Of a DNA stretch of 64,000 nt, positions 1 through 8,348 are shown in pieces (the stretch's first letter is position 1; each line of letters starts with the position of its first letter). Location: assembly GCF_013116745.1 (NCBI RefSeq), contig NZ_JABFOE010000017.1, positions 1-64,000 of the forward strand. The letters run 5' to 3'. The notes under the pieces are model-generated. The model had not been told where the DNA came from. It saw nothing but the letters and a program-made list of their open reading frames with translations, and made no database searches. Origin of the DNA: Arthrobacter sp. 260 (lineage in GTDB: Bacteria; Actinomycetota; Actinomycetes; Actinomycetales; Micrococcaceae). A program made the position numbers and the translations under genes.

Positions 1-104
1 TTTTCGCCTTTTAAACACGCCCATCAACGGCCACCCGATGAAACCATAGGGTTAGTAGATCTGGGGATGTGCGTTGCGGAGGCCGAGCCACCAAGCATGT
101 CCCT

Positions 105-359
105 ATGCCTGAAGAGAAGCAGCCGCCTCCCCGTTATCTGACCGTGGAGCAAGCCGCTGTGCATTTGAACGTCAGACGGCCGCTGGTTCAGGCTCTTCTG
201 AAATCCGGCGAACTCCGGGGGTTCCAGATCGGTGGCCGCAATACCTGGCGGATTGGTCTCGACGACATCGATAACTACGTCGAGGAGGCGTACCGCCGGA
301 CCGCTGAGCGTATCGCTGCCGGCGAGATCGACGATGCCGCTCCTGGAGACGATGACTGA
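105..359 (+). CDS. Excisionase-family helix-turn-helix DNA-binding protein
   Basis: A protein of 84 residues with a MerR/excisionase-like helix-turn-helix near residues 12-55 (YLTVEQAAVHLNV, then LLKSGELRGFQIGG and WRIGLDDIDNYV), followed by an acidic tail. This pattern is typical of the HTH_17 family, which includes phage and island excisionases and small regulators. ATG at 105 is preferred because the domain begins soon after it; an in-frame GTG at 69 would add 12 unconserved residues. The stop codon overlaps the start of the next, broken reading frame at 352. The DNA target and function are unknown, but the location at the edge of accessory DNA fits a mobile-element origin. Confidence 0.7.
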   Translation: MPEEKQPPPRYLTVEQAAVHLNVRRPLVQALLKSGELRGFQIGGRNTWRIGLDDIDNYVEEAYRRTAERIAAGEIDDAAPGDDD

Positions 360-702
360 CCGTTCCTTTGCGAGCCAGCCGGAGTGGGAGGTTATGTACC
401 GCCGGGGGCTGACTCAAGCGCAGATTGCAACCCTGTGCTCAGGGATTAACTGCTGCTTGGCTCAGGCGACGCGACGAACTCGCAGCGTTCATGTCGCAAG
501 AAGGCCGTACGCCTTCGGGCGGACGTGCCGACTCCGCGGAAACGATTCTCTCTGCCGGACCATTTACGGCAACGATCATGCCCATAGAGCTGTCCCAGCA
601 AATCAAGTGCTTGACGTCCGCGTGACCATTCCGATGATGAACGGCGTGGATTCGCTGAATGTTGCTGCGTCGTTGACGGTGGCGTTTTATGCAACGAGAT
701 GA
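352..702 (+). pseudogene. Gene debris: helicase-associated protein N-terminus joined to a SpoU/TrmH methyltransferase C-terminus
   Basis: The frame opening at 352 begins with a stretch typical of proteins carrying helicase-associated domains (PEWEVMYRRGLTQAQIATLC). The continuation of such a domain (AWLRRRDELAAFMSQEGR) is found in another frame around 455-540, so the first gene is frameshifted. From about 565 the original frame reads YGND...VRVTIPMMNGVDSLNVAAS, the C-terminal knot signature of SpoU/TrmH-type RNA 2'-O-methyltransferases, and it stops at 702. Two unrelated gene ends therefore appear joined, and neither is complete. I read this as decay after rearrangement at the island edge; homology is by motif only. 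Confidence 0.55.
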
Positions 703-905
703 GCCCCGAGTTGTCATGCTGAGGCTGTAAGCAGAATCAGTAGGAGGCAGGTGTGACGGTGTCTGCTTAGCGCAACGCTGCGAAGATCGAGGCAGACGCT
801 TGGAAGATGACTAGTATTACCTGCAGCGGTAAGCCGCGAACGAGCCGCGAGCAATCCATGCCCTGGCCTTCTTTAGAACAACGTAATGATGAGAGAGGCA
901 GCAGA

Positions 906-1883
906 ATGGCACGCGCGGATTTGCTCCTCGCCCTGGTCGAATCCGGTGCAGGTGGCGATGATCTAGCGTTTCGTCGCGCCGCAGAAGCACTTATCGCCGA
1001 GGAGAATGCGAAGAAGCACGTCATCCTGGCGTCGCAGCTAGCTGACGCCTTGACCAGGCGTAGGAAGCCCGGCTCAAATGTGTCTCCGCTGACTCGGCCG
1101 CAGGAGTCGGCCGGTTTGCTCCACGAAACAGAGCCGATGCGACGACTCACCGATCTAGTACTGCCGTCAACGGTTCGCCAAGCCACAGCCGATCTTGTTG
1201 AGGAACATCACCGACGAGACCTGCTTCGCAGCCATGGCGTAGAACCACGCCATCGAGTCCTCCTGGAAGGTCCTCCTGGAAGCGGGAAAACGACGTTGGC
1301 CGAGACGATCGCGACCGAGGTAGCGGTCCCGCTGCTGACTGTTCGGTACGAGGGCCTCATAGGATCCTTTCTTGGTGAGACGGCGAGTCGGTTGGATGCT
1401 CTTTTCTCAGCAGTTCGAATTCGTCCATGCGTACTCTTCTTCGACGAGTTCGATGCCGTCGCAAAGGAGCGTGGAGACACTCATGAAACTGGGGAGATTA
1501 AACGAGTCGTCAGTTCACTTCTCTTGCAGGTCGACCGATTGCCGAGCCATGTCATCGTGGTGGCGGCGACCAACCACGCCGAGCTGCTCGACCGCGCTGT
1601 TTGGCGGAGGATGCAGATTCGCTTATCGCTGCCCAACCCAACCCGTGCCGGAAGGATTGAATGGCTTCGTGCGTGGTCGGCACGTACAGGCGTTAGGTTC
1701 GGAAAGTCTGAGCGAACCATCGCGGACCGCCTGAGCGATGTGAGTTACGCAGAACTCGAGGACTTCGCCAGGGACGTTCAGCGCCGTCAGATTCTCGACG
1801 GCTTTGACGCGGATCCATCTTCTGTAACTGACCGCTTGCTGAATATGTGGGTTCACAGATCCCGGCCTGTATCCGATGGCTGA
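906..1883 (+). CDS. ietA: IetA-like AAA+ ATPase of an ATPase/subtilase defence or plasmid-stability pair
   Basis: A AAA+ ATPase of 325 residues. Walker A is GPPGSGKT at about 122-129, Walker B is VLFFDE at about 176-181, a sensor-like ATN lies in VVAATNHAELLD, and an arginine pair follows (VWRRMQIRL). ATG at 906 is preceded by GAGAGG seven bases upstream and is preferred over an upstream in-frame start. The stop overlaps the start of a subtilase gene by eight bases. A AAA ATPase translationally coupled to an S8 protease is the arrangement of IetA/IetS, known as a plasmid-stability pair of Agrobacterium in which IetA counteracts IetS, and also reported among antiviral systems. The assignment rests on gene order and motifs. 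Confidence 0.8.
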   Translation: MARADLLLALVESGAGGDDLAFRRAAEALIAEENAKKHVILASQLADALTRRRKPGSNVSPLTRPQESAGLLHETEPMRRLTDLVLPSTVRQATADLVEEHHRRDLLRSHGVEPRHRVLLEGPPGSGKTTLAETIATEVAVPLLTVRYEGLIGSFLGETASRLDALFSAVRIRPCVLFFDEFDAVAKERGDTHETGEIKRVVSSLLLQVDRLPSHVIVVAATNHAELLDRAVWRRMQIRLSLPNPTRAGRIEWLRAWSARTGVRFGKSERTIADRLSDVSYAELEDFARDVQRRQILDGFDADPSSVTDRLLNMWVHRSRPVSDG

Positions 1884-4372
1884 CGGGGTCTCCAACGAGA
1901 GACCGGTCCTCTTGGGTCAAGTGCGTCAGCCGGTACCGTACAACCCGATAAACCGTGGTGGGTCCAAGGTAAACGTACCGTCCCACGGTTCTCAGGGTTT
2001 GCGGCTGGGGGGCAGGTTCGAGGACATTGAGTCCGCATTCTCGGAACAGATCACCCTGACTCAGTCACTAGGCGCGAGCGACCCGCAGTTGGTCGTTGTC
2101 TTCGAGGCAATTGATGAACGCGCCGACCTTGCTCGCGTTGCGCAACTACCGGGATTGGAGATCTTGGCGGAAGTTGAGCAAGAGTACGAGCCCGATCCGA
2201 ACTTCCCCCGAAGGACCGCGAATCAAGACCTGCCCGTCACAGGCTGTCTCCACGCCGTTTGCATCAACGAACAGTCACGCGGAAAGATTCTCGCTCAGTG
2301 GCGTAAGTGGCAGACGACGGGGCAAGTTGATCGTGGCTACGCGCCGTTGCGCGATATCTTCGCCCACCCTCAAGGACGTACGACCGTGGGGTCCTCAGGA
2401 TCGGGTCAGATTCAATGAGCTCGCCGTCGTGTTGGCGGGGATGCTCCCTGGCGATCACACCATAGAAATTGAACTCTGGTATCGGCTCTCTAGCTCGCTG
2501 CGTCAAAAGGCCGAACTTGAGGTGACCAGTCTTATTCGGGGGAGCGGAGGGCAGGTGCTCTCCGTCGCCCAAGTTGATGAAGTCGGCTATCACGGCATGA
2601 AATGCACAGTCCCGTTGGATGTGCTTCAGCGGCTCGCTGCTGGTGACCTCGATGCGGTTGCGGCTGTGAAATCAAGTCATGTGATGTACTTGCGGGCAAG
2701 TGCACAGTCGTACTCATTCTCTGGCGAGGTGCCGGCAGGAGCCGTGAAGGCAGGTCCGATACCGACCGGTGACCCAGTTTTTTGTGTACTGGATGGTGTG
2801 CCTGTTGCTAACCATCCAAAGCTGAGCGGACGCGTGATCGTTACGGACCCGGACGATCTGTCTGCCGATTCTGCGACCGAAACCGAACACCGTCGCCATG
2901 GAACTGCTATGGCGACGGTGTCCGTCTGGGGTGACCTCTCGTCCGGTGAGAGCCCTGCGGCGAGGCCCGTGCTCGTACGACCGATATTGACTCCTGCGCT
3001 CGACACCCAGGACCACGTCGAGGAAATCGCGGCGACAGAACTCGCTCCCGACCTCATGCGCCGTATATTCCGAGAACTTTTCGACGGGGATGGAACCTCA
3101 GCACCATCCGCGGAATCCATTGTCATTCTCAATCTCTCTGTGGGGGATCCCGCGGCCCCCTTCGACGGTGTAATCTCCTCTTGGGCGAGAACCATCGACT
3201 GGCTAAGTGTTACTTACGGCGTCGTTGTCGTAGTCTCCGCCGGAAACCACGGATCCCTCGCAGTCCCGTCAGGCGTCGATGCCATTGCGAAAGCAAACGG
3301 GACGGAACGTGCAGACGCAATAAATGCCCTCGTGGCGGAGACCGTACCACGACGGAGTCTGCTCGCCCCCGCTGATTCGATGAACGCGCTGACTGTAGGA
3401 GCGCTGAACGCAGACGGATCTGGTTCAATCCTTCTTGGGTACCGTTTCGACCCGGCAGACGGCGAACTAATTGTTAATCCTACGAGCGCCCTCGGCGCGG
3501 GCTACCGTCGTTCAGTCAAGCCGGATCTGATCGCGCCAGGCGGACGTGCACTATTTCGAACGTCCGTGATGTCGGGAGAAACCGAACTTCGTCCCGCTCC
3601 CCAAGGGGCGTACGGTCCCGGCATTCGAGTAGCGGCATCCAACGGAACCGACGAGGTCTTCACGATGGGAAGCAGCCCCGCCGCCGCGCTGGTCTCCAGA
3701 GACGCCGCCCGTGTAGTCGACTCGATCCTCGGCCTCGCAGACCGCCAGCTGACCCGGTCCGAACTCGCGGTGGCGACGAAGGCGCTCGTCGCACACTCAG
3801 CTCGTGTTCCAGACGATCTTCGCGTCCACACCGGCGTTCGACCGTATGCCCATGGCTACGGTATTCCAGCTCGATCCATCGCTGACGGGTGCGAACCGCA
3901 CGAAGCGAGTATCCTCTACGTCGGCAACCTTGGCGCGAACGAGCAGTCCAATCTGTCCTTCCCATTGCCAAGCGGCCTCCAACAGACGGGTCTAAAGCGA
4001 GTCACGGCGACACTTGCCTGGATGTCTCCCGTGAACTGGAGACATCGTCAATACCGCTGCGCGGCACTGGATTTTTCCAAGCCGACCGGCTTCACGGAGC
4101 TGGGTTCGGCGCTGGACGTGAACAGCGACAGCTCCAAACGCGGCACACTCCAGCACGCAGTTTGGGAAGTCAACCGAGCCATTGGATTCGGCGCAGGAAA
4201 CACTCTTGACCTCACTGTTCACTGTAAGGAGCAGGCTGGCGGCCTCAAAGGGGACCGCGTGGACTTTGCGGTGGTCCTGTCTCTGTGGGTTGCGCCCACG
4301 CTGAACGTAGACGTATACACACAAGTTAAGCAGCAGCTCGCTGCGCGTGTGGCTGTGACACCCGGCTCGTAA
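1876..4372 (+). pseudogene. ietS: IetS-like S8 family (subtilisin-like) serine protease, interrupted by a one-base frameshift
   Basis: The reading frame starts at ATG 1876, inside the end of the ATPase gene. It runs in one frame to about 2367 (ending GYAPLRDIFAH) and then continues in the +1 frame as LKDVRPWGPQDRV to the stop at 4372. One extra C in the CCC run at 2367-2369 explains the break. The subtilase triad is intact downstream: Asp in CVLDGVP (2792), His in HRRHGTAMA (2897) and Ser in MGSSPAAA (3674), with the oxyanion Asn in VVSAGNHG. The joined product would be about 830 residues, plausible for the family. In IetAS the protease is the toxic or effector partner, so the frameshift may be real inactivation, programmed slippage or a sequencing error. 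Confidence 0.75.
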
Positions 4373-4529
4373 CCGCCACCAAAGAGAGCCAGCATGCCCG
4401 CTCAGGAAAGACGGATACTCGTAGAAGTCACACTGCTGGCCAGCTCCGAATGTGCGCTAATCGCGCCATGCAAACGGTGCCGGCGACGAGGGCCAATCGG
4501 CCGTGGAACATCAGCGCGGGCTGCATCTG

Positions 4530-4589
4530 CCGACGCCGCCTACTGTCTGCGAGAGAACGGCTCGGCAGACAATAGACTTTCGGCGTCGG
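4530..4589. terminator. Nested inverted repeat between convergent genes, possible bidirectional terminator
   Basis: The outer arms (CCGACGCCG and CGGCGTCGG, 4530-4538 and 4581-4589) and inner arms (GTCTGC and GCAGAC, 4545-4550 and 4565-4570) form a nested hairpin. It lies between the subtilase gene and the convergent HEPN-motif gene, where a terminator is expected. There is no clear T-run on either side, so the role is inferred. The surrounding 4373-4605 stretch shows no convincing gene. Confidence 0.4.
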
Positions 4590-4605
4590 GGATAAGAGGG
4601 TCGCG

Positions 4606-5481
4606 TTAGTAAGTCCCCGATTTCCATCTTCGGCTTGCGGATTCCCTCACTGTGAATGCGGACGAACAGTTCGCGAGCGATATTTGAAAGTCGTCGCGGA
4701 TCTTGAGAGCCAGCGACACGAGCAATCGGAGGAGTAGTACGTACGCCTGTCTGTGTGCGGCCAAAGCGCCAGGATTGGCGTTGGTTCCATGCGCGTACCT
4801 GTTGCGAAGATCCGGGCCACTGAACTCGCTCTTGTTCAGGTAGAAGTTGAAGTAGCTGGCCTCAGCCGAGGTCAGAAGTGTTGAGCTGAACGTCAGCCAT
4901 CCCTTATCCACGAGGGCAAGCGCAGCGGCCGATTCGTCCGTTCCGTAGTGGCCGAATGGGGCTGCTTCATGGTGGTACATATCGCGGAGGACGAGAACCA
5001 ACGTCGGCTGAGAGAACTCGATAAGGCCGGAATCTACTGCAACCAATCCCTCAGAGATCAACCAGTCGACGGGTTCGTTCTGGAAATGATGAAGCTCGTC
5101 GTAGGGCAGCTCATTCTCTGTGACCAGCTGGACAAAGCTCCTGGCTCGGAGCGACTTGTTGATGTAGGTGAGCCTCGACTGGTCGTTGAACAGGAGATGT
5201 AGCGCGTGCTCACACTCGCTGGGTGACTTGATGCGCAAGTACTTGTGTTCGACGAGGCTGGGGATCTCACTCCACGGCCTTGGTGCAGACGTCATGCGCA
5301 GGAGTTCGGGACCGAGTTCGCCCTCGTGGCAGTAGAGGGTGAACTGCTTGGCGATACTCTCCATCTCTGCGGAGATGTGCCGGCACCTTTCAAGAAATGA
5401 ACTGTTCGGGCTGGAAGGGGCGTAGTAGAAGCCCGCTGCACCAAGTTGGCTGGTGAGGTGCTCACCGAAGAACCAAGCCAC
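4606..5481 (-). pseudogene. HEPN-motif protein, 5' end lost at an IS21 remnant
   Basis: An open frame of 291 residues read from a GTG at 5481. The same frame stays open upstream (AYEEFLRQNGIEIEETVAW) to about 5547, close to the IS21-type end at 5571, so the true N-terminus appears to have been cut off. The C-terminal part contains LRNRYAHG at about residues 225-232, which fits the R-x4-6-H signature of HEPN ribonuclease or abortive-infection domains, followed by a hydrophobic helix (YVLLLRLLVSLAL). The rest matches no family I recognise. It converges on the IetAS-like pair, so a defence role is plausible but not shown. Expression would need a new promoter and start at the junction. Confidence 0.55.
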
Positions 5482-5570
5482 GGTTTCCTCGATCTCGATG
5501 CCGTTCTGGCGGAGGAACTCTTCGTAGGCATGTGTTCCCCTGGCTGGCTGTTATGCAGTGACGGTTCAGC

Positions 5571-5758
5571 TGTTAGCAGCCATGAAAAGCTGCCCATAGG
5601 CGGCCACGAAAGTGCCCACTGACGGCCAGCAAAACTGCCCGCCGGGGCCATGAGATCTGTCCACTTCCTTACCTGGACCTGCCGCGTCTTAAGCGGCGGG
5701 GGCCTCTGCCTGGGCTTTGAGGACGGTCGTCTAGTCGCACCAAAGTCGCCCAGGAAGA
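5571..5758 (+). repeat. IS21-type end with multiple terminal repeats, first copy
   Basis: About 188 bases, closely similar to 10110-10297 in the same orientation with scattered substitutions. It contains four spaced motifs of the GGCCA...TGCCC type, which would be transposase-binding repeats in an IS21 end. Confidence 0.7.
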
Positions 5759-5767
5759 GGCCCTTGT

Positions 5768-5985
5768 ATGAAGTCTGACAGAGAGATCATGAAATCCTTG
5801 CTGCCTCCGATCTGACCGGATCGTTGCGCGCCACTGCGGAGCTGACGGGCTGCCCCCACCACATTGTTGCTAAGCATGTCGCGGCCCGGGACGCCGGACG
5901 TCCGATCACCGAACCCGCTGCCCGGGACCGTGTTACCGACCCGTTCCTGCCCAAGATCGAGGAATGGTCGAAGGCTCGAACCGAT
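5768..5985 (+). pseudogene. istA transposase N-terminal remnant (IS21 family)
   Basis: ATG at 5768 starts MKSDREIMKSL, the usual N-terminus of actinobacterial IstA, but reaches a stop within 16 codons. A one-base shift restores the family sequence: DLTGSLRATAELTGC, then HHIVAKHVAARDAGR and DPFLPKIEEW. This is the N-terminal DNA-binding helix-turn-helix of IstA. The DDE catalytic domain is absent, because the similarity ends near 5985. It is a non-functional remnant. Confidence 0.65.
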
Positions 5986-6212
5986 CACCCGGCGACGGTG
6001 CCCGCACTCGCCGCAGAACCAGCCCGGCAGATCAGGGCCATGCAGTCCTGCGTGCTGATACGTGAATAGATTCTCGAACCCCACGAAGCGGCAGCGCCGC
6101 CCGGACGCTGCCAATAGACCACGACGTGGCCGCAGACCAACGCGATGTCCCGCTGTCGCCGGGACGCCTGCACCGAGGTCGCGATTTCGATGAGGCTGCG
6201 CACGTGCTCGAC

Positions 6213-6369
6213 AGCAGATGCGGTCAGAGGCGGCATAGTTCGATTCATCCGTCTATCTATGACACCCCAGCACGGACACAGGACGGGCGCCGCTGCTCCG
6301 CCGCTCCCGCACCCCAACGGCTAAACTGAGACCACACACCGGGGTGTACTTTCCATTCCTCGCTGAGGC
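6213..6369 (+). repeat. Second repeated segment of the IS remnant, first copy
   Basis: The segment from AGCAGATGCGGTCAG to CTCGCTGAGGC recurs at 10303-10474, where it carries a short tandem-like insertion of a CACCAGCA-type unit. In this copy it is about 450 bases away from the first repeated segment; in the second copy the two are almost adjacent. Confidence 0.65.
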
Positions 6370-6398
6370 TCGCGAGATCGCAAGTGCACCCTGCGGTG

Positions 6399-7499
6399 TC
6401 AACGTCCGAGGCCTGTGATGAGGCGGTTGGCCAATGAGCTGGCGATCTCGGCGGCTCCGACGGTGAACACGGCGCTTGAGACGGACTCATCCGGTGTAAT
6501 ACGGATAGGTCGATTGTCGCCAAATCCGAACGACGTCGCTGAGCTGGAGCTGACGCTCATCATCATCGAGCCGGCTAGCCCGATGCTGATGGCGAATCGG
6601 TCTCCGGTCAAGACGTTCAGTGCGCCGGCCAATCGCAGTTGATCGGTGACGATCGACGTGAGGATGTCGTTGTTGACGTGCGCGCCGACCTGGGCTCGCG
6701 GCAGTGTCGTCCACACCGATACCTGACCGGTTCTGGCGACGCGGACGCCACGGAACTGCGCTGGCGCATCGTGGCCATGGGACGGCTGCTCTCGTTCGGG
6801 CACCGTGATGGTGACGTGCTCGTCAGTGACGTCTGGTTCAACGCCAACAGCCATTGAGACCGCTCCGAAGGTACGCAGCGTTCCGATGAGCGCATCGGGA
6901 AGCCGATGGATCTGACGAGTGGACCAAGGCTTGCCGTCCAGAGGGGCGATGTGCAACTCGATGTATGTGTGCTCGTGACCGTGCCCCCAGCCGGACGGCT
7001 GGTCCCATTCGTTTTTCCAGACCACCACCGGCGGTGTGTCGAGGGGCCCGTATGTCAGCGGCGAGGGTGCGTTCTCAAGCCGCCGGATGGCTGAGGTCAC
7101 CTGGGTGAGCAGATCGGGAACGTCAGTGTAGTCAACCCAGAATGCGCCACGGGCGTAGTCACCGACCTGGCTGATCAAGGCGGCCTGATCAGGATCAGGC
7201 TCGACGCCGTCCTTGCGGAACACGAAAGTATCGATGCCCTTGCGGCGGGCCTCAACGAGTTCGTCGTGGGTGGCGGACTGGTCGGTCTCGGGGAACCGGT
7301 AGCCATAGTGGGGCCCGAGCAGCAATAGGTACACGTCACTGCCGGCGACGCCGTCGAGGCACGCCTCTCGTGACGGGTCAACCTGAGCGCCGAAGTCCTC
7401 GAACATGACCGGCACGTGGCCCAGCGCACGGATCAGACCAGGTAGGGCGCGCCGCTCGTCCTCCAGACCACGCTTGACACTGCTGACGAATACCCGCAT
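6399..7499 (-). CDS. DUF4062 domain (TIR-like) protein
   Basis: A protein of 366 residues. Residues 1 to about 110 match DUF4062: MRVFVSSVKRGLEDERRAL, then VPVMFEDF and GSDVYLLLLGPHYGYR followed by ATHDELVEARRKG. DUF4062 is a Rossmann-like domain related to TIR and SEFIR and often forms the N-terminal sensor or effector part of STAND NTPases and antiphage proteins. No NTPase domain follows here; the remaining 250 residues resemble nothing I recognise and include a low-complexity patch near the end (MMMSVSSSSATS). It stands alone on the minus strand between IS21 remnants and a hairpin-rich gap. A defence-related role is an inference. Confidence 0.7.
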   Translation of the reverse strand: MRVFVSSVKRGLEDERRALPGLIRALGHVPVMFEDFGAQVDPSREACLDGVAGSDVYLLLLGPHYGYRFPETDQSATHDELVEARRKGIDTFVFRKDGVEPDPDQAALISQVGDYARGAFWVDYTDVPDLLTQVTSAIRRLENAPSPLTYGPLDTPPVVVWKNEWDQPSGWGHGHEHTYIELHIAPLDGKPWSTRQIHRLPDALIGTLRTFGAVSMAVGVEPDVTDEHVTITVPEREQPSHGHDAPAQFRGVRVARTGQVSVWTTLPRAQVGAHVNNDILTSIVTDQLRLAGALNVLTGDRFAISIGLAGSMMMSVSSSSATSFGFGDNRPIRITPDESVSSAVFTVGAAEIASSLANRLITGLGR

Positions 7500-7816
7500 G
7501 ACATCAGAATGCCAGCCCGGCCGAGGTAATCGGGCCTTGGCCCGTCATCGGTCGCGGGTGTGTCGCGATGTCACCGATGACGGAGGAGCCACAGGCCGCA
7601 TGGATCGGTAACCACCCATCGGAGTCGCGCACCAGGTCCGCGCCTCTCGCGAGCGCGCCAACAATGAGGACGGGTCGCCATCACGAGGAGCAGGTGGCGA
7701 GCTGCGGCTCGCCTGCGTAGCAGGCGACGAGGTCCTGCGTTGCGCCGGACGCAGTTGCCGATTCGCATCTCCCCAAGATCTAGTTCGCCGTGCATCCCGC
7801 GTGCGAGGATCGGATA
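7500..7816. other. Gene-free stretch rich in perfect hairpins
   Basis: No convincing gene lies in these 317 bases. Several inverted repeats are visible: CGGGCC/GGCCCG at 7531-7544; CGTCATCGGT/ACCGATGACG at 7543-7552 and 7573-7582 with an inner CGCG pair; GGCGAGC/GCTCGCC at 7696-7713; and CGCCTGC/GCAGGCG at 7710-7726, which competes with the previous one. The segment could be a structured RNA, the promoter region of the DUF4062 gene, or both. Confidence 0.4.
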
Positions 7817-8026
7817 ATGATCAGTCCTGGGGGCCGTGTGGTTGCGCGCAAGGTGTCATTTCAAGGTCGGGTGCTTGGGCGCCACGGAAGTACCTCCGAG
7901 GGCCGCGGATTCGAATGCCGATCGCTGCCCGAGGACCTCAACGTGCCGGTCTACGCAGTCTTGAACAATGACACAGGCGAGGTTCGGTTCTTCACCGCTG
8001 AAGCGATCGAACCTTTAGATGACTGA
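7817..8026 (+). CDS. Small hypothetical protein
   Basis: A protein of 69 residues starting at ATG 7817 with GAGGA seven bases upstream. The N-terminal half is basic (VVARKVSFQGRVLGR). The C-terminal half, LPEDLNVPVYAVLNNDTGE then FFTAEAIEPLDD, reads like a compact alpha/beta fold with an acidic end. No family is recognised. It converges on another small gene, with 16 bases between the stop codons. Confidence 0.5.
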   Translation: MISPGGRVVARKVSFQGRVLGRHGSTSEGRGFECRSLPEDLNVPVYAVLNNDTGEVRFFTAEAIEPLDD

Positions 8027-8042
8027 AGTCGGAGCGCCAGCG

Positions 8043-8267
8043 TCAGAGCAGCATTAGCAAGTTCTCCGCCAGACCTGCTCTCCCAAGGAACCACCAGCTA
8101 GCACTGCTCGTTGCCATCGCAGCCACCAGCAGGGGCAACTTGTTTCGCGCCCTGATGTGGGAGACATGGGTGACGGGGCCCCGGACGTCCTCGACCGCGA
8201 CTCCAGGGGCGGGTTCCACCTGTACCCGGGCGACGGCACGGGCGGCTGTAATTCCCGCGTACAGCAT
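8043..8267 (-). CDS. Small hypothetical protein with a hydrophobic C-terminal segment
   Basis: A frame of 74 residues from ATG 8267, with TTAGGAG nine bases upstream; another in-frame ATG at 8276 sits too close to that site. A Val-rich middle part is followed by a hydrophobic stretch (KLPLLVAAMATSSASWWFLG) that could be one membrane helix, and then LAENLLMLL. No family is recognised. The ribosome-binding site, and the tight convergent end with the gene at 7817, are the only support for coding. Confidence 0.4.
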   Translation of the reverse strand: MLYAGITAARAVARVQVEPAPGVAVEDVRGPVTHVSHIRARNKLPLLVAAMATSSASWWFLGRAGLAENLLMLL

Positions 8268-8298
8268 GAACAGCATCTCCTAACGGTGTTCACGGAAG

Positions 8299-8335
8299 GG
8301 CCGTCATCTGCGAAAGCGGGTGGCGGCCTTTCTTG
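8299..8335 (+). terminator. Terminator-like hairpin just upstream of the nuclease lipoprotein gene
   Basis: A 13-base-pair stem (arms 8299-8311 and 8316-8328, two G-U pairs) closes a GAAA tetraloop and is followed by TTTCTTG. This is a textbook intrinsic terminator shape for plus-strand transcription. It ends only about 14 bases before the start of the lipoprotein gene, so it either ends upstream transcription or sits in that gene's leader as an attenuator or operator. Confidence 0.5.
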
Positions 8336-8348
8336 TATACGGTGACTG

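Larger units (their letters stand above)
5571..6369 (+). mobile_element. IS21-family element remnant, copy A
   Basis: It opens with TGTTAGC at 5571 and is followed by four imperfect copies of a GGCCAnGAAAnnTGCCCA-like motif within about 100 bases. Such multiple terminal repeats are typical of IS21-family ends. An istA start follows at 5768 and is soon frameshifted. After about 5985 the sequence changes to unrelated DNA, including minus-strand frames with Cys pairs (WFCGECGHRR), then a segment at 6213-6369 that recurs at 10303-10474. No complete transposase or IstB is present, so this is a scar and not an active element. Confidence 0.65.

Noticed and set aside
4394..4609. Possible 71-codon gene after the subtilase
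   Set aside because: Arg/Ala/Ser-rich composition without a family, a weak ribosome-binding site, and a terminator-like hairpin inside it.
7571..7795. Minus-strand frame of 74 codons in the hairpin-rich gap
   Set aside because: Very Arg-rich, no ribosome-binding site, and it runs through several inverted repeats; more likely non-coding.
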